Positions 47,094-56,117 of a DNA stretch of 64,000 nucleotides are shown here, piece after piece (positions within the stretch are counted from its first letter, which is position 1; each line of letters opens with the position of its first letter). The notes under the pieces were generated by a model, which was not told the DNA's origin, did not search any database, and worked only from the letters and a program-made list of their open reading frames with translations. The DNA is from Actinomyces sp. oral taxon 897 (GTDB taxonomy: Bacteria; Actinomycetota; Actinomycetes; Actinomycetales; Actinomycetaceae). The stretch is from NCBI RefSeq assembly GCF_002999235.1, contig NZ_CP027236.1, positions 1,364,001-1,428,000 of the forward strand. Reading direction: 5' to 3'. A program made the translations under genes and the position numbers.

Positions 47094-49741
47094 CCGGCGA
47101 CACCCTGGCGCCCGGTGGCGTGACAGCGCCAGCTGCCAGCGCGACGGCCTCGGCTGCTGGCGTGACAGCGCCGGCCGCCAGCGCGACGGCGTCGGGTGCC
47201 AGCATGACGGCCTCGGGCGCGCCCTCGCTGGTGGCGTCTGAGCGGCCGCAGGCTCCCTCCCCGGACGCTCCGAGGGTGCGGGTCCTGGGGATCCGCCACC
47301 ACGGCCCGGGCTCCAGCCGGGCCGTGGTGGGGGCGCTGGATGACTACCAGCCCGACTGCGTGCTCGTGGAGGGGCCCGCCGACGCCGACGACCTCATTGA
47401 GTGGGTGGGGCCGCAGATGACGCCGCCGGTGGCACTGCTGGCCTGGCAGACCGACGCCCCGTCCCACTCGGCCTTCTGGCCCATGGCGGTGTTCTCCCCG
47501 GAGTGGCAGGCCCTGTCCTGGGCGGTCGCCCACGGGGTGAGGGCCCAGTTCATGGACCTGCCGGCCGCCGTGCAGCTGGCCGAGCGACAGGACCAGGAGG
47601 AGGACCACGACCCTGACCCCGGTGCCGCCCCGGCAGCCGGGGAGCGGGAGCCGGGCGGCTCCCGGGATCCGGGCGGTCCCCGGGAGCCCGCGGCCACCGG
47701 GGGGACCGGCACGGGTGCCGGGGCGCAGGGCGCCGAGGAGCCGGGCGGGTCCGCCGGCCAGCAGGCCCGCAGCACGGACACGACCCCCGAGCCACCAGCC
47801 GACGGGCTGCCAGCCCACGAGCCGCCAGCTGAGCCACCAGCCGACGAGCCACCGGCCGACGAACTGCCCGACGCCCCGTCATCTGACGGGCACCCCGGCC
47901 CTGAGCCCCCCGACACCCCCCAGGTGAGGACCGACCCCATTGCCGAGCTGGCGCGCCTGGCCGGGTACGAGGACCCGGAGGCCTGGTGGGAGGACACCAT
48001 CGAGCTGCGCCTGGCCGGGGACCCCTTTGACGCCCTGACCGAGGCCATTGGCCTGCTGCGCCAGGCGGCCCCGGAGTCCGACCCGTACACCCTGCGCCGT
48101 GAGGCCCACATGCGCCGGGTCCTGCGGGCGGCCAGGCGGGCCGGCTACCGGCGTATCGCCGTGGTCTGCGGTGCCTGGCACGCCCCGGCCCTGGCCGGCA
48201 GGCCTCCCAAGGTGAGTGAGGACAACGCCCTGCTCAAGGGGATGCGCAAGGTCAGAACGCGTACCACCTGGGTGCCCTGGACCCACCGCCGCCTGGCCAC
48301 CAGCTCCGGCTACGGCGCCGGGGTGGCCTCCCCCGGCTGGTACCACCACCTGTTCACCGCCCCCGACCAGCCCGTCATCCGCTGGTTGACCCTGGTGGCC
48401 GCCTCCCTGCGCCGCCAGGACCTGCCGGTCTCCTCGGCCCACATTATCGAGGCCGCCCGCCTGGCCCAGGCCCTGGCGGCCATGCGCGGCCGTCCCCTGC
48501 CCGGCTCCGACGAACTGGGGGAGGCGGTCCTGTCGGTCATGTGCGAGGGCAGTGCCACCCGGGCCGCCCTGGCTACCCGTGAGGTCCTCGTCGGCGAGGC
48601 CCTGGGGGTGGTGCCCGAGGGCGTGCCCATGGTGCCCCTGGACGCGGACCTGCGCTCCAGGGCCAGGAGCCTGCGCCTGCCCCTGAGCGCCTCGCCCAGG
48701 AAGCTCACGCTGGACCTGCGCAGGCCCCTGGACCTGGAGCGGTCCCGGTTCCTGTACCGGATAGGCATCCTGGGCGTGGACTGGGCGAGCCAGCAGCAGG
48801 CCTCCTCCAAGGGCACCTTCAAGGAGGTGTGGTCCCTGGAGTGGGTGCCCGAGCTGTCGGTGGAGGTCATTGAGGCGGCCGCGTTCGGCAACACGGTCGC
48901 CGAGGCCGCTGGCAACGCCCTCCTGGCGGACTCGACCTCGCTGCCGCAGGTCACCCAGGCCGTGGAGGAGGCGCTGGCCGCCGACCTGACAAGCGTCATG
49001 CCCGAGCTGCTGCGGATCCTGGACGACCAGGCCGCCAGGGAGTCCGACATCACCCACCTGCTGACCTCCCTGCCGGCGCTGGCCCGCGCCCAGCGCTACG
49101 GGGACGTGCGTGGTACCGACGCCTCCAGCCTGGCGGCGGTGACCTGGGCCGTCCTGGTGCGCGCCTGTGCCGGGCTCCCCGCCGCCGCGGCCAACGTGGA
49201 CCAGCAGGTGGCCCGCTCCCTGAGGACGGCGATCGACGAGGTCCAGGCGGTCATCGGCCTGCTGGACGAGCAGTGTGCGGACCTGTGGCGCGAGACCCTC
49301 CTGCGCGCCCTGGGCGGGCACTGCCTGCCGGGGATCCTGGCGGGACGCCTGACCCGCCTGCTCCTGGACGCCGGTCACCTGGAGCGCGCCGACGCCGCCG
49401 CCCGCCTGGCACGGGCCCTGTCACCGGGCACCGAGCCCACGGAGCAGGCCGAGTGGATCGAGGGCTTCCTCTCCGGGGAGATCCTGCTGCTGAGCTACGA
49501 CCCCCAGCTGCTGCGGATCCTGGACCAGTGGGTACGGCGCATCGGGGACCGGGCCTTCGTGGACGTCCTGCCGGCCCTGCGGAGGGCCTTCAGCCAGTGG
49601 CCCGGCCCCCAGCTCCAGGACCTGGCCAGGCAGGTTGCCACCCTGGGTGAGGACGAGGAGCCCCAGGACACCGTGGACGACCTGGCTGACGCCGGACCGA
49701 TCCTCAAGACCGTGAGCACCATCCTGGGAGGAGCCTCATGA
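47090..49741 (+). CDS. DUF5682 protein (operon gene 4)
   Basis: The 883-residue protein of the DUF5682 family matches YehM of E. coli in context. Conserved blocks are VLGIRHHGPGSSRAVVGAL, DCVLVEGPADADDL and, after a long gap, IAVVCGAWHAPAL; the paired histidines and glutamate suggest an active or metal site, but no activity is known. A Pro/Glu/Gly-rich insert lies at about 170-285 and the first 55 residues are Ala/Thr/Ser repeats. The start GTG 47090 overlaps the ATPase stop and its stop overlaps the VWA start. Confidence 0.82.
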   Translation: MTGDTLAPGGVTAPAASATASAAGVTAPAASATASGASMTASGAPSLVASERPQAPSPDAPRVRVLGIRHHGPGSSRAVVGALDDYQPDCVLVEGPADADDLIEWVGPQMTPPVALLAWQTDAPSHSAFWPMAVFSPEWQALSWAVAHGVRAQFMDLPAAVQLAERQDQEEDHDPDPGAAPAAGEREPGGSRDPGGPREPAATGGTGTGAGAQGAEEPGGSAGQQARSTDTTPEPPADGLPAHEPPAEPPADEPPADELPDAPSSDGHPGPEPPDTPQVRTDPIAELARLAGYEDPEAWWEDTIELRLAGDPFDALTEAIGLLRQAAPESDPYTLRREAHMRRVLRAARRAGYRRIAVVCGAWHAPALAGRPPKVSEDNALLKGMRKVRTRTTWVPWTHRRLATSSGYGAGVASPGWYHHLFTAPDQPVIRWLTLVAASLRRQDLPVSSAHIIEAARLAQALAAMRGRPLPGSDELGEAVLSVMCEGSATRAALATREVLVGEALGVVPEGVPMVPLDADLRSRARSLRLPLSASPRKLTLDLRRPLDLERSRFLYRIGILGVDWASQQQASSKGTFKEVWSLEWVPELSVEVIEAAAFGNTVAEAAGNALLADSTSLPQVTQAVEEALAADLTSVMPELLRILDDQAARESDITHLLTSLPALARAQRYGDVRGTDASSLAAVTWAVLVRACAGLPAAAANVDQQVARSLRTAIDEVQAVIGLLDEQCADLWRETLLRALGGHCLPGILAGRLTRLLLDAGHLERADAAARLARALSPGTEPTEQAEWIEGFLSGEILLLSYDPQLLRILDQWVRRIGDRAFVDVLPALRRAFSQWPGPQLQDLARQVATLGEDEEPQDTVDDLADAGPILKTVSTILGGAS

Positions 49742-50961
49742 CCAGCAGCGACGACGTCCGGCAGGCGCCTGGGGGCACCGCAGGGGCGAGCCCGGAGGAG
49801 ATCGAGCCCATCGGGGCCGAGCAGCGGTGGCGGCTGGTGCTGGGGCTGGACGCCCAGGGCCGCCGCACGCCGCTGAGCCGCCAGCAGGCGGGCATGGACC
49901 AGGCCCTGAGGACCCTGTACGACGAGGAGGCGCGGAGCGCACTCCAGGGCCGTAGGGCCCGCGGCGGCCTGGGCGAGTCCTCCCCGCGGGTGGCCCGCTG
50001 GCTGGGTGACATCCGCACCTACTTCCCCACCCGGGTGGTCCAGGTCATGCAGGTGGACGCCCTGGAGCGCTTCGGCCTGACCTCCATGCTGCTGGAGCCG
50101 GAGGTCCTGGAGATGGTGGAGCCGGACATCCACCTGGCGGCCACCCTGGCCAGCCTGTCGCAGGCGGTCCCGGAGCAGTCCAAAGCCACCGCCCGGGCCG
50201 TGGTGGCCAAGGTCGCCAGGCAGGTGGAGGAGCGGCTCGCCGACAACCTGCAGCAGGCGGTCCGCGGCGCCCTGGACCGCGCCACGCGCACCTCCCGCCC
50301 CGCCCTGGCGGATATCAACTGGGGCCGGACGATCACCGCGAACCTGAAGAACTACGTCCCGGAGCTGGGCACGGTCATCCCTGAGCGGATCATCGGGTAC
50401 GGCCGACGCCACCGGGGCATCCAGCGGGAGTTCACCATCTGCCTGGACCAGTCCGGCTCCATGGCGACCTCGGTGGTGTACGCCTCCATCCTGGCCGCCG
50501 TCATGTCCACGATCCGCTCGCTGCGCACCACGCTGGTGGCCTACGACACGGCGGTCATCGACCTGACGCCCCTGCTCACGGACCCGGTGGACGTCATCTT
50601 CGGCACCCAGCTCGGCGGGGGCACGGACACCACGCCCGCCCTGGAGTACTGCCAGCAGACGATTACCAGGCCCGCGGACTCGGTCCTCATCCTCATTAGC
50701 GACCTCTATGACGCCCACCCGGAGCGCATGCTGGAGCGCCTGGCCCAGGTGGAGGCCAGCGGCACCAAGGTGGTGGTGCTCCTGGCGCTGAGCGACGACG
50801 GCGCCCCCTTCTACAACCACGACGTCGCCAAGCGCCTGGCCCAGATGGGGATCCCGGCCTTCGGCTGCACGCCGGACGCCTTCCCCGAGCTCCTGGCAGC
50901 GGCCGTCCAGGGGGACGACCTGGCCCACTGGGCCGACGAGCAGGCCGCCCACGCCAACTAG
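49738..50961 (+). CDS. VWA-domain protein (operon gene 5)
   Basis: The 407-residue protein has a helical N-terminal half and a C-terminal von Willebrand A domain with a complete MIDAS: FTICLDQSGSMATS (DxSxS), the threonine of GGGTDTTPALEY and the aspartate of LILISDLYD. VWA partners of MoxR ATPases bind targets through a metal ion. It matches YehP of E. coli in context. ATG 49738 overlaps the DUF5682 stop (ATGA). An array of 22-bp repeats starts 37 bases after its stop. Confidence 0.9.
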   Translation: MTSSDDVRQAPGGTAGASPEEIEPIGAEQRWRLVLGLDAQGRRTPLSRQQAGMDQALRTLYDEEARSALQGRRARGGLGESSPRVARWLGDIRTYFPTRVVQVMQVDALERFGLTSMLLEPEVLEMVEPDIHLAATLASLSQAVPEQSKATARAVVAKVARQVEERLADNLQQAVRGALDRATRTSRPALADINWGRTITANLKNYVPELGTVIPERIIGYGRRHRGIQREFTICLDQSGSMATSVVYASILAAVMSTIRSLRTTLVAYDTAVIDLTPLLTDPVDVIFGTQLGGGTDTTPALEYCQQTITRPADSVLILISDLYDAHPERMLERLAQVEASGTKVVVLLALSDDGAPFYNHDVAKRLAQMGIPAFGCTPDAFPELLAAAVQGDDLAHWADEQAAHAN

Positions 50962-50997
50962 AGGCCCACCCTCCCCTCCCGCCTCCCCTCCCCTCGC

Positions 50998-51165
50998 GAG
51001 AACGGTACTTATTCTTCGTGAGAACGGTACTTGTTTCTCGTGAGAACGGTACTTATTGCTCGTGAGAACGGTACTTGTTCGTCGTGAGAACGGTACTTGT
51101 TCGTCGTGAGAACGGTACTTATTGCTCGCGAGAACGGTACTTGTTCGTCGTGAGAACGGGGAGTT
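50998..51165 (+). repeat. 22-bp tandem array, eight units
   Basis: GAGAACGGTACTT starts at 50998, 51020, 51042, 51064, 51086, 51108 and 51130, and a partial unit (GAGAACGG) at 51152: eight units at exactly 22 bases. The variable part alternates between GTTCGTCGT and ATTGCTCGT types. It lies between convergent genes and is the inverse of the array at 33385-33456. Confidence 0.9.
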
Positions 51166-51457
51166 GTCCGGGGCACTGCACGTGGCGGTCCCATCCGCAC
51201 TGGTTCTTGCAGCCAGCGTCCCCGGGCGGGCCCGCACCTCTGCCATCACCTCTGCCAGCATCCTGGCGGCACACCCGGGCGGGCCCGCACCGCCGTCATT
51301 ACCACCGTGTCATGCTCTGTCACCAGGCGCCCCCGGGGCAGGCCCGTACCCTGCCCGCGTCCTGGCGGCACGCCCAGGACACCCCTGCACCCCTGGCGGC
51401 ACCCCCGCACCCCTAATGGCACCCTGCCCGCGCCCTACCAAGCGCCCCGGGCAGGTT
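51166..51457. other. Gene-free spacer with GC-rich repeats
   Basis: CCCGGGCGGGCCCGCACC occurs at 51221 and 51274, and weaker relatives occur near 51332 and 51444. No gene is supported. Confidence 0.55.
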
Positions 51458-52384
51458 CTAGGCGCACAGGTGCTCGTGCTCGCGGTGCCTGGTGGACTCG
51501 ATCTGGAAGGTCGAGTGCTCAATACGCACCGGGAAGTGCTCGGCGACGCACTCCTGGAGGGCGTGCAGGATCTCGGAGGCGTGCCCGTCACGCAGGCACT
51601 CGTCACGCACGGCGACGTGGGCGGTGAGCACGGGCAGCCCGGAGGCGACCTGGGTGACGTGCAGGTCGTGGACGGCCTCGACGTGGTCCAGGGCCAGCAT
51701 GTGGCGGCGCACCTCGGCCACGTCCAGCCCGTCGGGGGACTCCTCCATGAGGACCCGCCCCGCCGAGCGCAGCAGCACCAGCGCGCGCGGCACAATGAGG
51801 GCGGCAATGGCCAGGGAGGCGACGGCGTCGGCCTGCTCCCAGCCAGTGGTCCACACCACCACCGCGGCCACAATGACGCCCACGCTGCCCAGGGCGTCAC
51901 TGGTCACCTCCAGGAAGGCGGCGCGCATATTGAGGCTGGTGCCCCGCCCCCCGGCCAGGACCAGCAGGGAGACCACGTTGGCCACCAGGCCGACCACGCC
52001 CATGATGAGCATGCCGCCCCCGGCGACGTCGGGCGGGTCGAACAGGTCCAGGACGGCCCGCACCCCCACGCTCAGGCCGACCACGCCGAGCATCCCGGCC
52101 TGGAGGGCGGCGCCGATCACCTCGGCCCGGCGCAGCCCCCAGGTGCGCTGGTCGGTAGCCGGGCGGGTGGCCAGGTGGGCGGCGGTGAGCGCCATGAGCA
52201 GGCCGGCGACGTCGGTGAGCATGTGCCCGGCGTCGGCCAGCAGGGCCAGGGAGTTGGTGATCAGGGCGGTGACGACCTCGGCCACGAGGACCAGGACCGT
52301 CAGCCCCAGCGCGACGGCCAGGCGGGAGCGGGAGGCGGTCAGGTCCTGCGACCCGTGGGAGTGGGAGTGGTCGTGGGCGCTCAT
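51458..52384 (-). CDS. Cation diffusion facilitator (CDF) metal exporter
   Basis: The 308-residue member of the CzcD-like CDF group exports divalent metal, probably zinc, in exchange for protons. A His-rich N-terminus (HDHSHSHGS) precedes six membrane helices and a C-terminal cytoplasmic metal domain. The transmembrane site reads HMLTD in helix 2 but EVTSD in helix 5, where zinc transporters usually have HxxxD, so selectivity could be shifted. ATG 52384 overlaps the arsR stop, so exporter and sensor are one operon. Confidence 0.9.
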   Translation of the reverse strand: MSAHDHSHSHGSQDLTASRSRLAVALGLTVLVLVAEVVTALITNSLALLADAGHMLTDVAGLLMALTAAHLATRPATDQRTWGLRRAEVIGAALQAGMLGVVGLSVGVRAVLDLFDPPDVAGGGMLIMGVVGLVANVVSLLVLAGGRGTSLNMRAAFLEVTSDALGSVGVIVAAVVVWTTGWEQADAVASLAIAALIVPRALVLLRSAGRVLMEESPDGLDVAEVRRHMLALDHVEAVHDLHVTQVASGLPVLTAHVAVRDECLRDGHASEILHALQECVAEHFPVRIEHSTFQIESTRHREHEHLCA

Positions 52385-52905
52385 CGCGCGGCCTCGTTCC
52401 CTGTCACGGACAGCACGGCTCCCGCCCCGGAGGGCGTTACCGCCCTGGGCGCCGCCGTCGCGGGCACCGGCGCGTCCGGGCCCTCTGCCGAGGACGCCGG
52501 GGCCGGGGACAGGTAGGTGGCGGCGTGCAGGCCCACCGCGGGAACGGCCGACCCGGCCTGGGCCCCGGGGCTCAGGGTCTCCAGCAGCACCCGGGCGGCG
52601 TCCAGCAGGGCCCTGGTCTGGTGGGGGCGGGCCAGGTGGCTGACCGAGGTCCGCCCGTGGCTGTGGGTGGCGACCAGGCCGGCGTCCCGCAGTACGCCCA
52701 GGTGCTGGGAGACCGTGGACTGGGCCAGGCCAAGGTGCTCGCGCAGCTGGGTCACCGTGTGCTCCCCGCCCTCCAGGTGCGCCAGGATGGCCAGGCGGGT
52801 CGGGTCGGCCAGGGCCCGCAGGACGGCGGCCAGGGCCCCGGCGCGGACGACGGCGTCCAGGTCGTCGCTGCGGTCCTCCGGGAGAAGACCATGAATCATC
52901 GTCAT
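52381..52905 (-). CDS. ArsR/SmtB-family metal-sensing repressor
   Basis: The 174-residue protein has a winged helix at about 25-105 (LADPTRLAILAHLEGGEHTV, AQSTVSQHLGVLRDAGLV). A histidine pair in VATHSHGRTSVSHL and a C-terminal tail of about 60 residues follow. Metal loss or gain would release it from the operator over its own promoter and allow export by the coupled CDF gene. ATG 52905 is placed by TACCAT 6 bases upstream; the second ATG two codons later is possible. Confidence 0.88.
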   Translation of the reverse strand: MTMIHGLLPEDRSDDLDAVVRAGALAAVLRALADPTRLAILAHLEGGEHTVTQLREHLGLAQSTVSQHLGVLRDAGLVATHSHGRTSVSHLARPHQTRALLDAARVLLETLSPGAQAGSAVPAVGLHAATYLSPAPASSAEGPDAPVPATAAPRAVTPSGAGAVLSVTGNEAAR

Positions 52906-52909
52906 AGAA

Positions 52910-52920
52910 CGATGGTATCG
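52910..52920. promoter_or_regulatory. ArsR operator and leaderless promoter
   Basis: CGATGGTATCG is a palindrome with CGAT/ATCG arms. It covers the minus-strand -10 box TACCAT (52912-52917), which is followed by CGTTCT and the arsR ATG. This fits autoregulation. Confidence 0.55.
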
Positions 52921-53158
52921 TCACTTACCGATGCATTCAAGGGATAGCCTAGACCGACTGGCCGACGCCGCTGGCACCCTTCTCCCAGCCGAGCGCCTGA
53001 CCGGCGCCCTACTCCCGGCTGGCGGCCATGTCCTGGCCAGCCGAATCCTGCCCGGCTGGTCGCCCCTGTCCGGCCGCCTCAGCCCGGCCGTGTCCCTGTC
53101 CGGTCCGGTTGCCGTGTCCTACTCGGCTACCTCAGCCGCCTCGCCCGGCCCAACCGTC

Positions 53159-54169
53159 TTACTGGCCAGCCGAATCCTGCCCGGCTGCCCCACCGTCAGC
53201 CGCCTCGCCCTGCCTCTCAGGCTTGTCCCGCTCCTTGGACTCACCGTGGGGGTCCGCCGTGGGGCTGACGACCTCGCCGGCCCTGGCTCCCCAGGGCCCC
53301 CGGTCAGCGACCTGGTCCCGGCTGGACCTCCGGCTGGCCACCCCGCCAAGCCCGGCCACAGCGCCCGCGCCACCAGGCCCGGCCGCCCCACCGTCAGCCG
53401 CCGAATCCTGCCCGGCCGCCTCAGCCCGGCTGGCCAGCCCGCCAGGCCCGGCCGCCCCGCCAGGCCCAGCCGCCTGCCCCACCTGCCCCTCGGGCCCGTA
53501 CGAGGCCGCGTACCGGTTCACGTCCGCCCCCTCGGGCAGGCGCACCCCGAAGCGGGGCTGCTCATCGGGCCGGGAGCCGAAGGCCGTAGGCCCGGCACCC
53601 GCCGCCTCGCGGGCGGCACGCCGCTGGGCAGCACGCTGCGCCGCCGCCCCACCAGGAGTGAGGTTGCCCGGGGCCTGGGCCAGCGCCCGGGCCGCCTCGG
53701 CGGCGTACTGCCCGGCGATAATGGAGTAGCGGGAGGCCACGACCTGGCTGACGCTGGTGAAGTCGCGCCGCCCCCGGCTCATGGCGTAGCCGACCACCTG
53801 GAAGCCGATCCCCCAGATGACCCCCAGGAGCATCGCCCCGGTGAAGGTCACCCCCCGGTTCTGCGAGCCCGGGCCCAGCAGCACCATGACGGCCGCGAAG
53901 AACATGCCGATCCACAGCCCGCTCAACGACCCGGCCAGCACGGCCCTGCCCCAGCTCATGCGGCCGGTAATACGCTCCACCTGACGCAGGTCGGTGCCGA
54001 TAATGGCCAGGACCTGGACGGGGAACCCGTCGTCGCTCAGGGAGTCCACGGCGGCCTGGGCCTCGGGGTATGTGGCGAAGGAGGCGATCTCCTCACCACG
54101 CGGCAGGACGGCGGCCCCCGGACGCAAGGACATCCCGGGCTGCGGAGGGACAGGGCTGGACTGGCTCAT
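53159..54169 (-). CDS. General stress protein 17M-like membrane protein
   Basis: The 336-residue protein has an N-terminal YflT/general-stress-17M-like domain (ASFATYPEAQAAVDSLSDDG, VLAIIGTDLRQVERITGR) followed by two membrane helices (about 78-95 and 105-125) with a glycine-rich GTFTGAMLLGVIWGIGF-type segment. From about 175 the tail is Ala/Gly/Arg-rich with repeated AAGQDSA units. Its function is unknown, with stress association by family only. The start is uncertain: ATG 54169 is used, while 54178 and GTG 54190 are in frame and none has a good ribosome binding site. Confidence 0.72.
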   Translation of the reverse strand: MSQSSPVPPQPGMSLRPGAAVLPRGEEIASFATYPEAQAAVDSLSDDGFPVQVLAIIGTDLRQVERITGRMSWGRAVLAGSLSGLWIGMFFAAVMVLLGPGSQNRGVTFTGAMLLGVIWGIGFQVVGYAMSRGRRDFTSVSQVVASRYSIIAGQYAAEAARALAQAPGNLTPGGAAAQRAAQRRAAREAAGAGPTAFGSRPDEQPRFGVRLPEGADVNRYAASYGPEGQVGQAAGPGGAAGPGGLASRAEAAGQDSAADGGAAGPGGAGAVAGLGGVASRRSSRDQVADRGPWGARAGEVVSPTADPHGESKERDKPERQGEAADGGAAGQDSAGQ

Positions 54170-54236
54170 GCCCCTCATGCTCGCACGCACGTCGCCACCG
54201 ACGGCCCCCGGGGCGCGGGATCACGCCCAGGGCGCA

Positions 54237-54242
54237 TAAGGT
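54237..54242 (+). promoter_or_regulatory. Leaderless promoter -10 box of the MgtE-N/CBS gene
   Basis: TAAGGT, then TACCCC, then GTG 54249. Confidence 0.5.
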
Positions 54243-54248
54243 TACCCC

Positions 54249-55541
54249 GTGGAGAGCAATCGGACACGCAGCACGAACAGGGTCTTTGTGGCCAGACTCG
54301 TCGGCACCACCGTCTTCGACCCCCTGGGGGACCGGGTCGGTAAGGTGCACGACGTCATCGTGCTCCTGCAGATGCGCGGCGAGGCGCGCGCGGTGGGCCT
54401 CATTATCGAGGTCGCCGGACGACGTCGCGTCTTCCTGCCCCTGTCCCGGGTGACCGCGATGCAGCCGGGGGCCGTCATCACCACCGGCCTGCTCAATATG
54501 CGCCGTTTCGAGCAGCGTCACGTGGAGACCCTGGTGGTGGGCGAGCTCTTTGACCGGGTGGTCACCCTCAAGGACGGCTCGGGCAAGGTCACCGTGCGTG
54601 ACGTGGGCATCGAGCGGGACCGCGGCATGGACTGGAAGGTGACCCGCCTGTTCGTCCAGCGCGCCTCCTCCGGCGCCTTCGGGCTGCGCCGCGGCGAGAC
54701 CTTCACGGTACGCCCCGAGGAGGTCAGCGGCCTGGCCGGCAGCGCGGACCAGCAGGGGGCCACGGCCCTGCTGGCCACCCTGGAGGACCTCAAGCCCGCC
54801 GACCTGGCCGACGTCCTGCGCGACCTGCCCCCGGCCCGCCGCCAGGACGTGGCCGCCGAGCTGTCCGACGAGCGCCTGGCCGACGCCCTGGAGGAGCTCG
54901 GTGACGAGGACGCGGTGGCCATGCTCTCGGCCCTGGAGTCGGCCCGTGCCGCCGACGTCCTGGACGCCATGCAGCCCGACGACGCCGCCGACCTGGTCTC
55001 CGAGCTGCCCAGCCCCAAGGCCGCCGAGCTCCTGGCCCTCATGGAGCCCGAGGAGGCCGAGGACGTGCGCCGGCTCATGGCCTACGACGAGTACACCGCC
55101 GGCGGCCTCATGACCACCGAGCCCGTCATCCTGCCGCCCGAGGCCACCGTGGCCACCTTCCTGGCCCAGGCGCGCAAGGCGGAGGTCACCCCGGCCCTGG
55201 CGGCGGTGGCCTTCGTGGTGCGCCCGCCCCTGGAGAGCCCCACCGGCAGGTACCTGGGCATCGTGCACCTCCAGCGCGCGCTGCGCGAGCGGCCCCAGCG
55301 TATGCTCGGCTCCGTCCTGGACAGGGACGTGGGGACGGTCCACGCCGAGGACTCCATCGGCACGGTCACCCGTCTCCTGGCCACCTACAACCTCACGGCC
55401 CTGGCGGTGCTGGACGACGCCGGGCGCCTGCTGGGGGCGGTAAGCGTCGACGACGTGCTGGACCACCTCATGCCCGACGACTGGCGCGAGGCCGACGAGG
55501 CCGTCACCGACGAGATGATCGAGAGGAGCGCAAATGGCTGA
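54249..55541 (+). CDS. PRC-barrel, MgtE-N and CBS-domain protein
   Basis: The 430-residue soluble protein has a PRC-barrel-like N-terminus (VFDPLGDRVGKVHDVIVLL), an MgtE_N helical domain (about 180-280, with TLEDLKPADLADVLRDLPPA and ALEELGDEDAVAMLSALESA) and a CBS pair (LMTTEPVILP to VSVDDVLDHLM). This is the regulatory half of MgtE magnesium channels without the membrane part. It may sense magnesium and act with the next gene, whose start overlaps by eight bases. GTG 54249 follows a leaderless promoter. Confidence 0.88.
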   Translation: MESNRTRSTNRVFVARLVGTTVFDPLGDRVGKVHDVIVLLQMRGEARAVGLIIEVAGRRRVFLPLSRVTAMQPGAVITTGLLNMRRFEQRHVETLVVGELFDRVVTLKDGSGKVTVRDVGIERDRGMDWKVTRLFVQRASSGAFGLRRGETFTVRPEEVSGLAGSADQQGATALLATLEDLKPADLADVLRDLPPARRQDVAAELSDERLADALEELGDEDAVAMLSALESARAADVLDAMQPDDAADLVSELPSPKAAELLALMEPEEAEDVRRLMAYDEYTAGGLMTTEPVILPPEATVATFLAQARKAEVTPALAAVAFVVRPPLESPTGRYLGIVHLQRALRERPQRMLGSVLDRDVGTVHAEDSIGTVTRLLATYNLTALAVLDDAGRLLGAVSVDDVLDHLMPDDWREADEAVTDEMIERSANG

Positions 55542-56085
55542 GTCCCTTGACACCCCCCTGGAGACCACGCGACGACCCCGCTGGCTCTGGCAGCGCTCCA
55601 ACGAGCAGTCCGACGGCTTCGGCCGGTTCGCCGAGGCCACCGCCCGTTTTATGGGCTCCCCGAAGTTCATCCTCTACATGACGATCTTCGTGGTGACCTG
55701 GATCGTCCTGAACGTGGTGCTGGTGCAGTACGCCAGGAAGTACGCCTGGGACGCCTACCCCTTCATCCTGCTCAACCTGGCCTTCTCCACGCAGGCCTCC
55801 TACTCGGCCCCGCTCATCCTGCTGGCGCAGAACCGCCAGGACGACCGCGACCGCGTCACGGCCGAGCAGGACAGGCAGCGGGCCCACCGCAACCTGGAGG
55901 ACACCGAGTTCCTCACCCGGGAGATCGCCTCCCTGCGCCTGGCCATGAACGACGTCGCCACCCGTGACTTCGTCCGCAGCGAGCTGCGCGACGTGCTCAG
56001 CGAGATCCTGGCCGAGGAGCGGCGCACCCGTGAGGAGATCGCGGAGCTGGAGCGGGCCGAGGAGGACACCCCCCAGGCTCGCTGA
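55534..56085 (+). CDS. DUF1003 membrane protein
   Basis: The 183-residue protein with two membrane helices (about 47-64, and 77-97 with LNLAFSTQASYSAPLILLA) matches DUF1003, whose members usually follow the MgtE-N/CBS gene in actinobacteria. A charged coiled coil forms the C-terminal third (REIASLRLAM to EEIAELERAEED). Joint action with the CBS protein in magnesium handling is inferred from the overlap only. Confidence 0.85.
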   Translation: MAESLDTPLETTRRPRWLWQRSNEQSDGFGRFAEATARFMGSPKFILYMTIFVVTWIVLNVVLVQYARKYAWDAYPFILLNLAFSTQASYSAPLILLAQNRQDDRDRVTAEQDRQRAHRNLEDTEFLTREIASLRLAMNDVATRDFVRSELRDVLSEILAEERRTREEIAELERAEEDTPQAR

Positions 56086-56117
56086 GCCCGGCTGGCGGGC
56101 AGGGCCCGGCCAACCGG

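Noticed and set aside
50998..51165. LexA or other SOS box interpretation of the 22-bp units
   Set aside because: GAAC and GTTC are seven bases apart, not the four of actinobacterial SOS boxes, and eight tandem copies after a gene end do not fit an operator.
52931..54343. Plus-strand open frame of 470 codons opposite the stress protein gene
   Set aside because: Pro/Ser/Arg-rich repeats without a domain, and it would overlap both the MgtE-N/CBS start and the stress protein gene.
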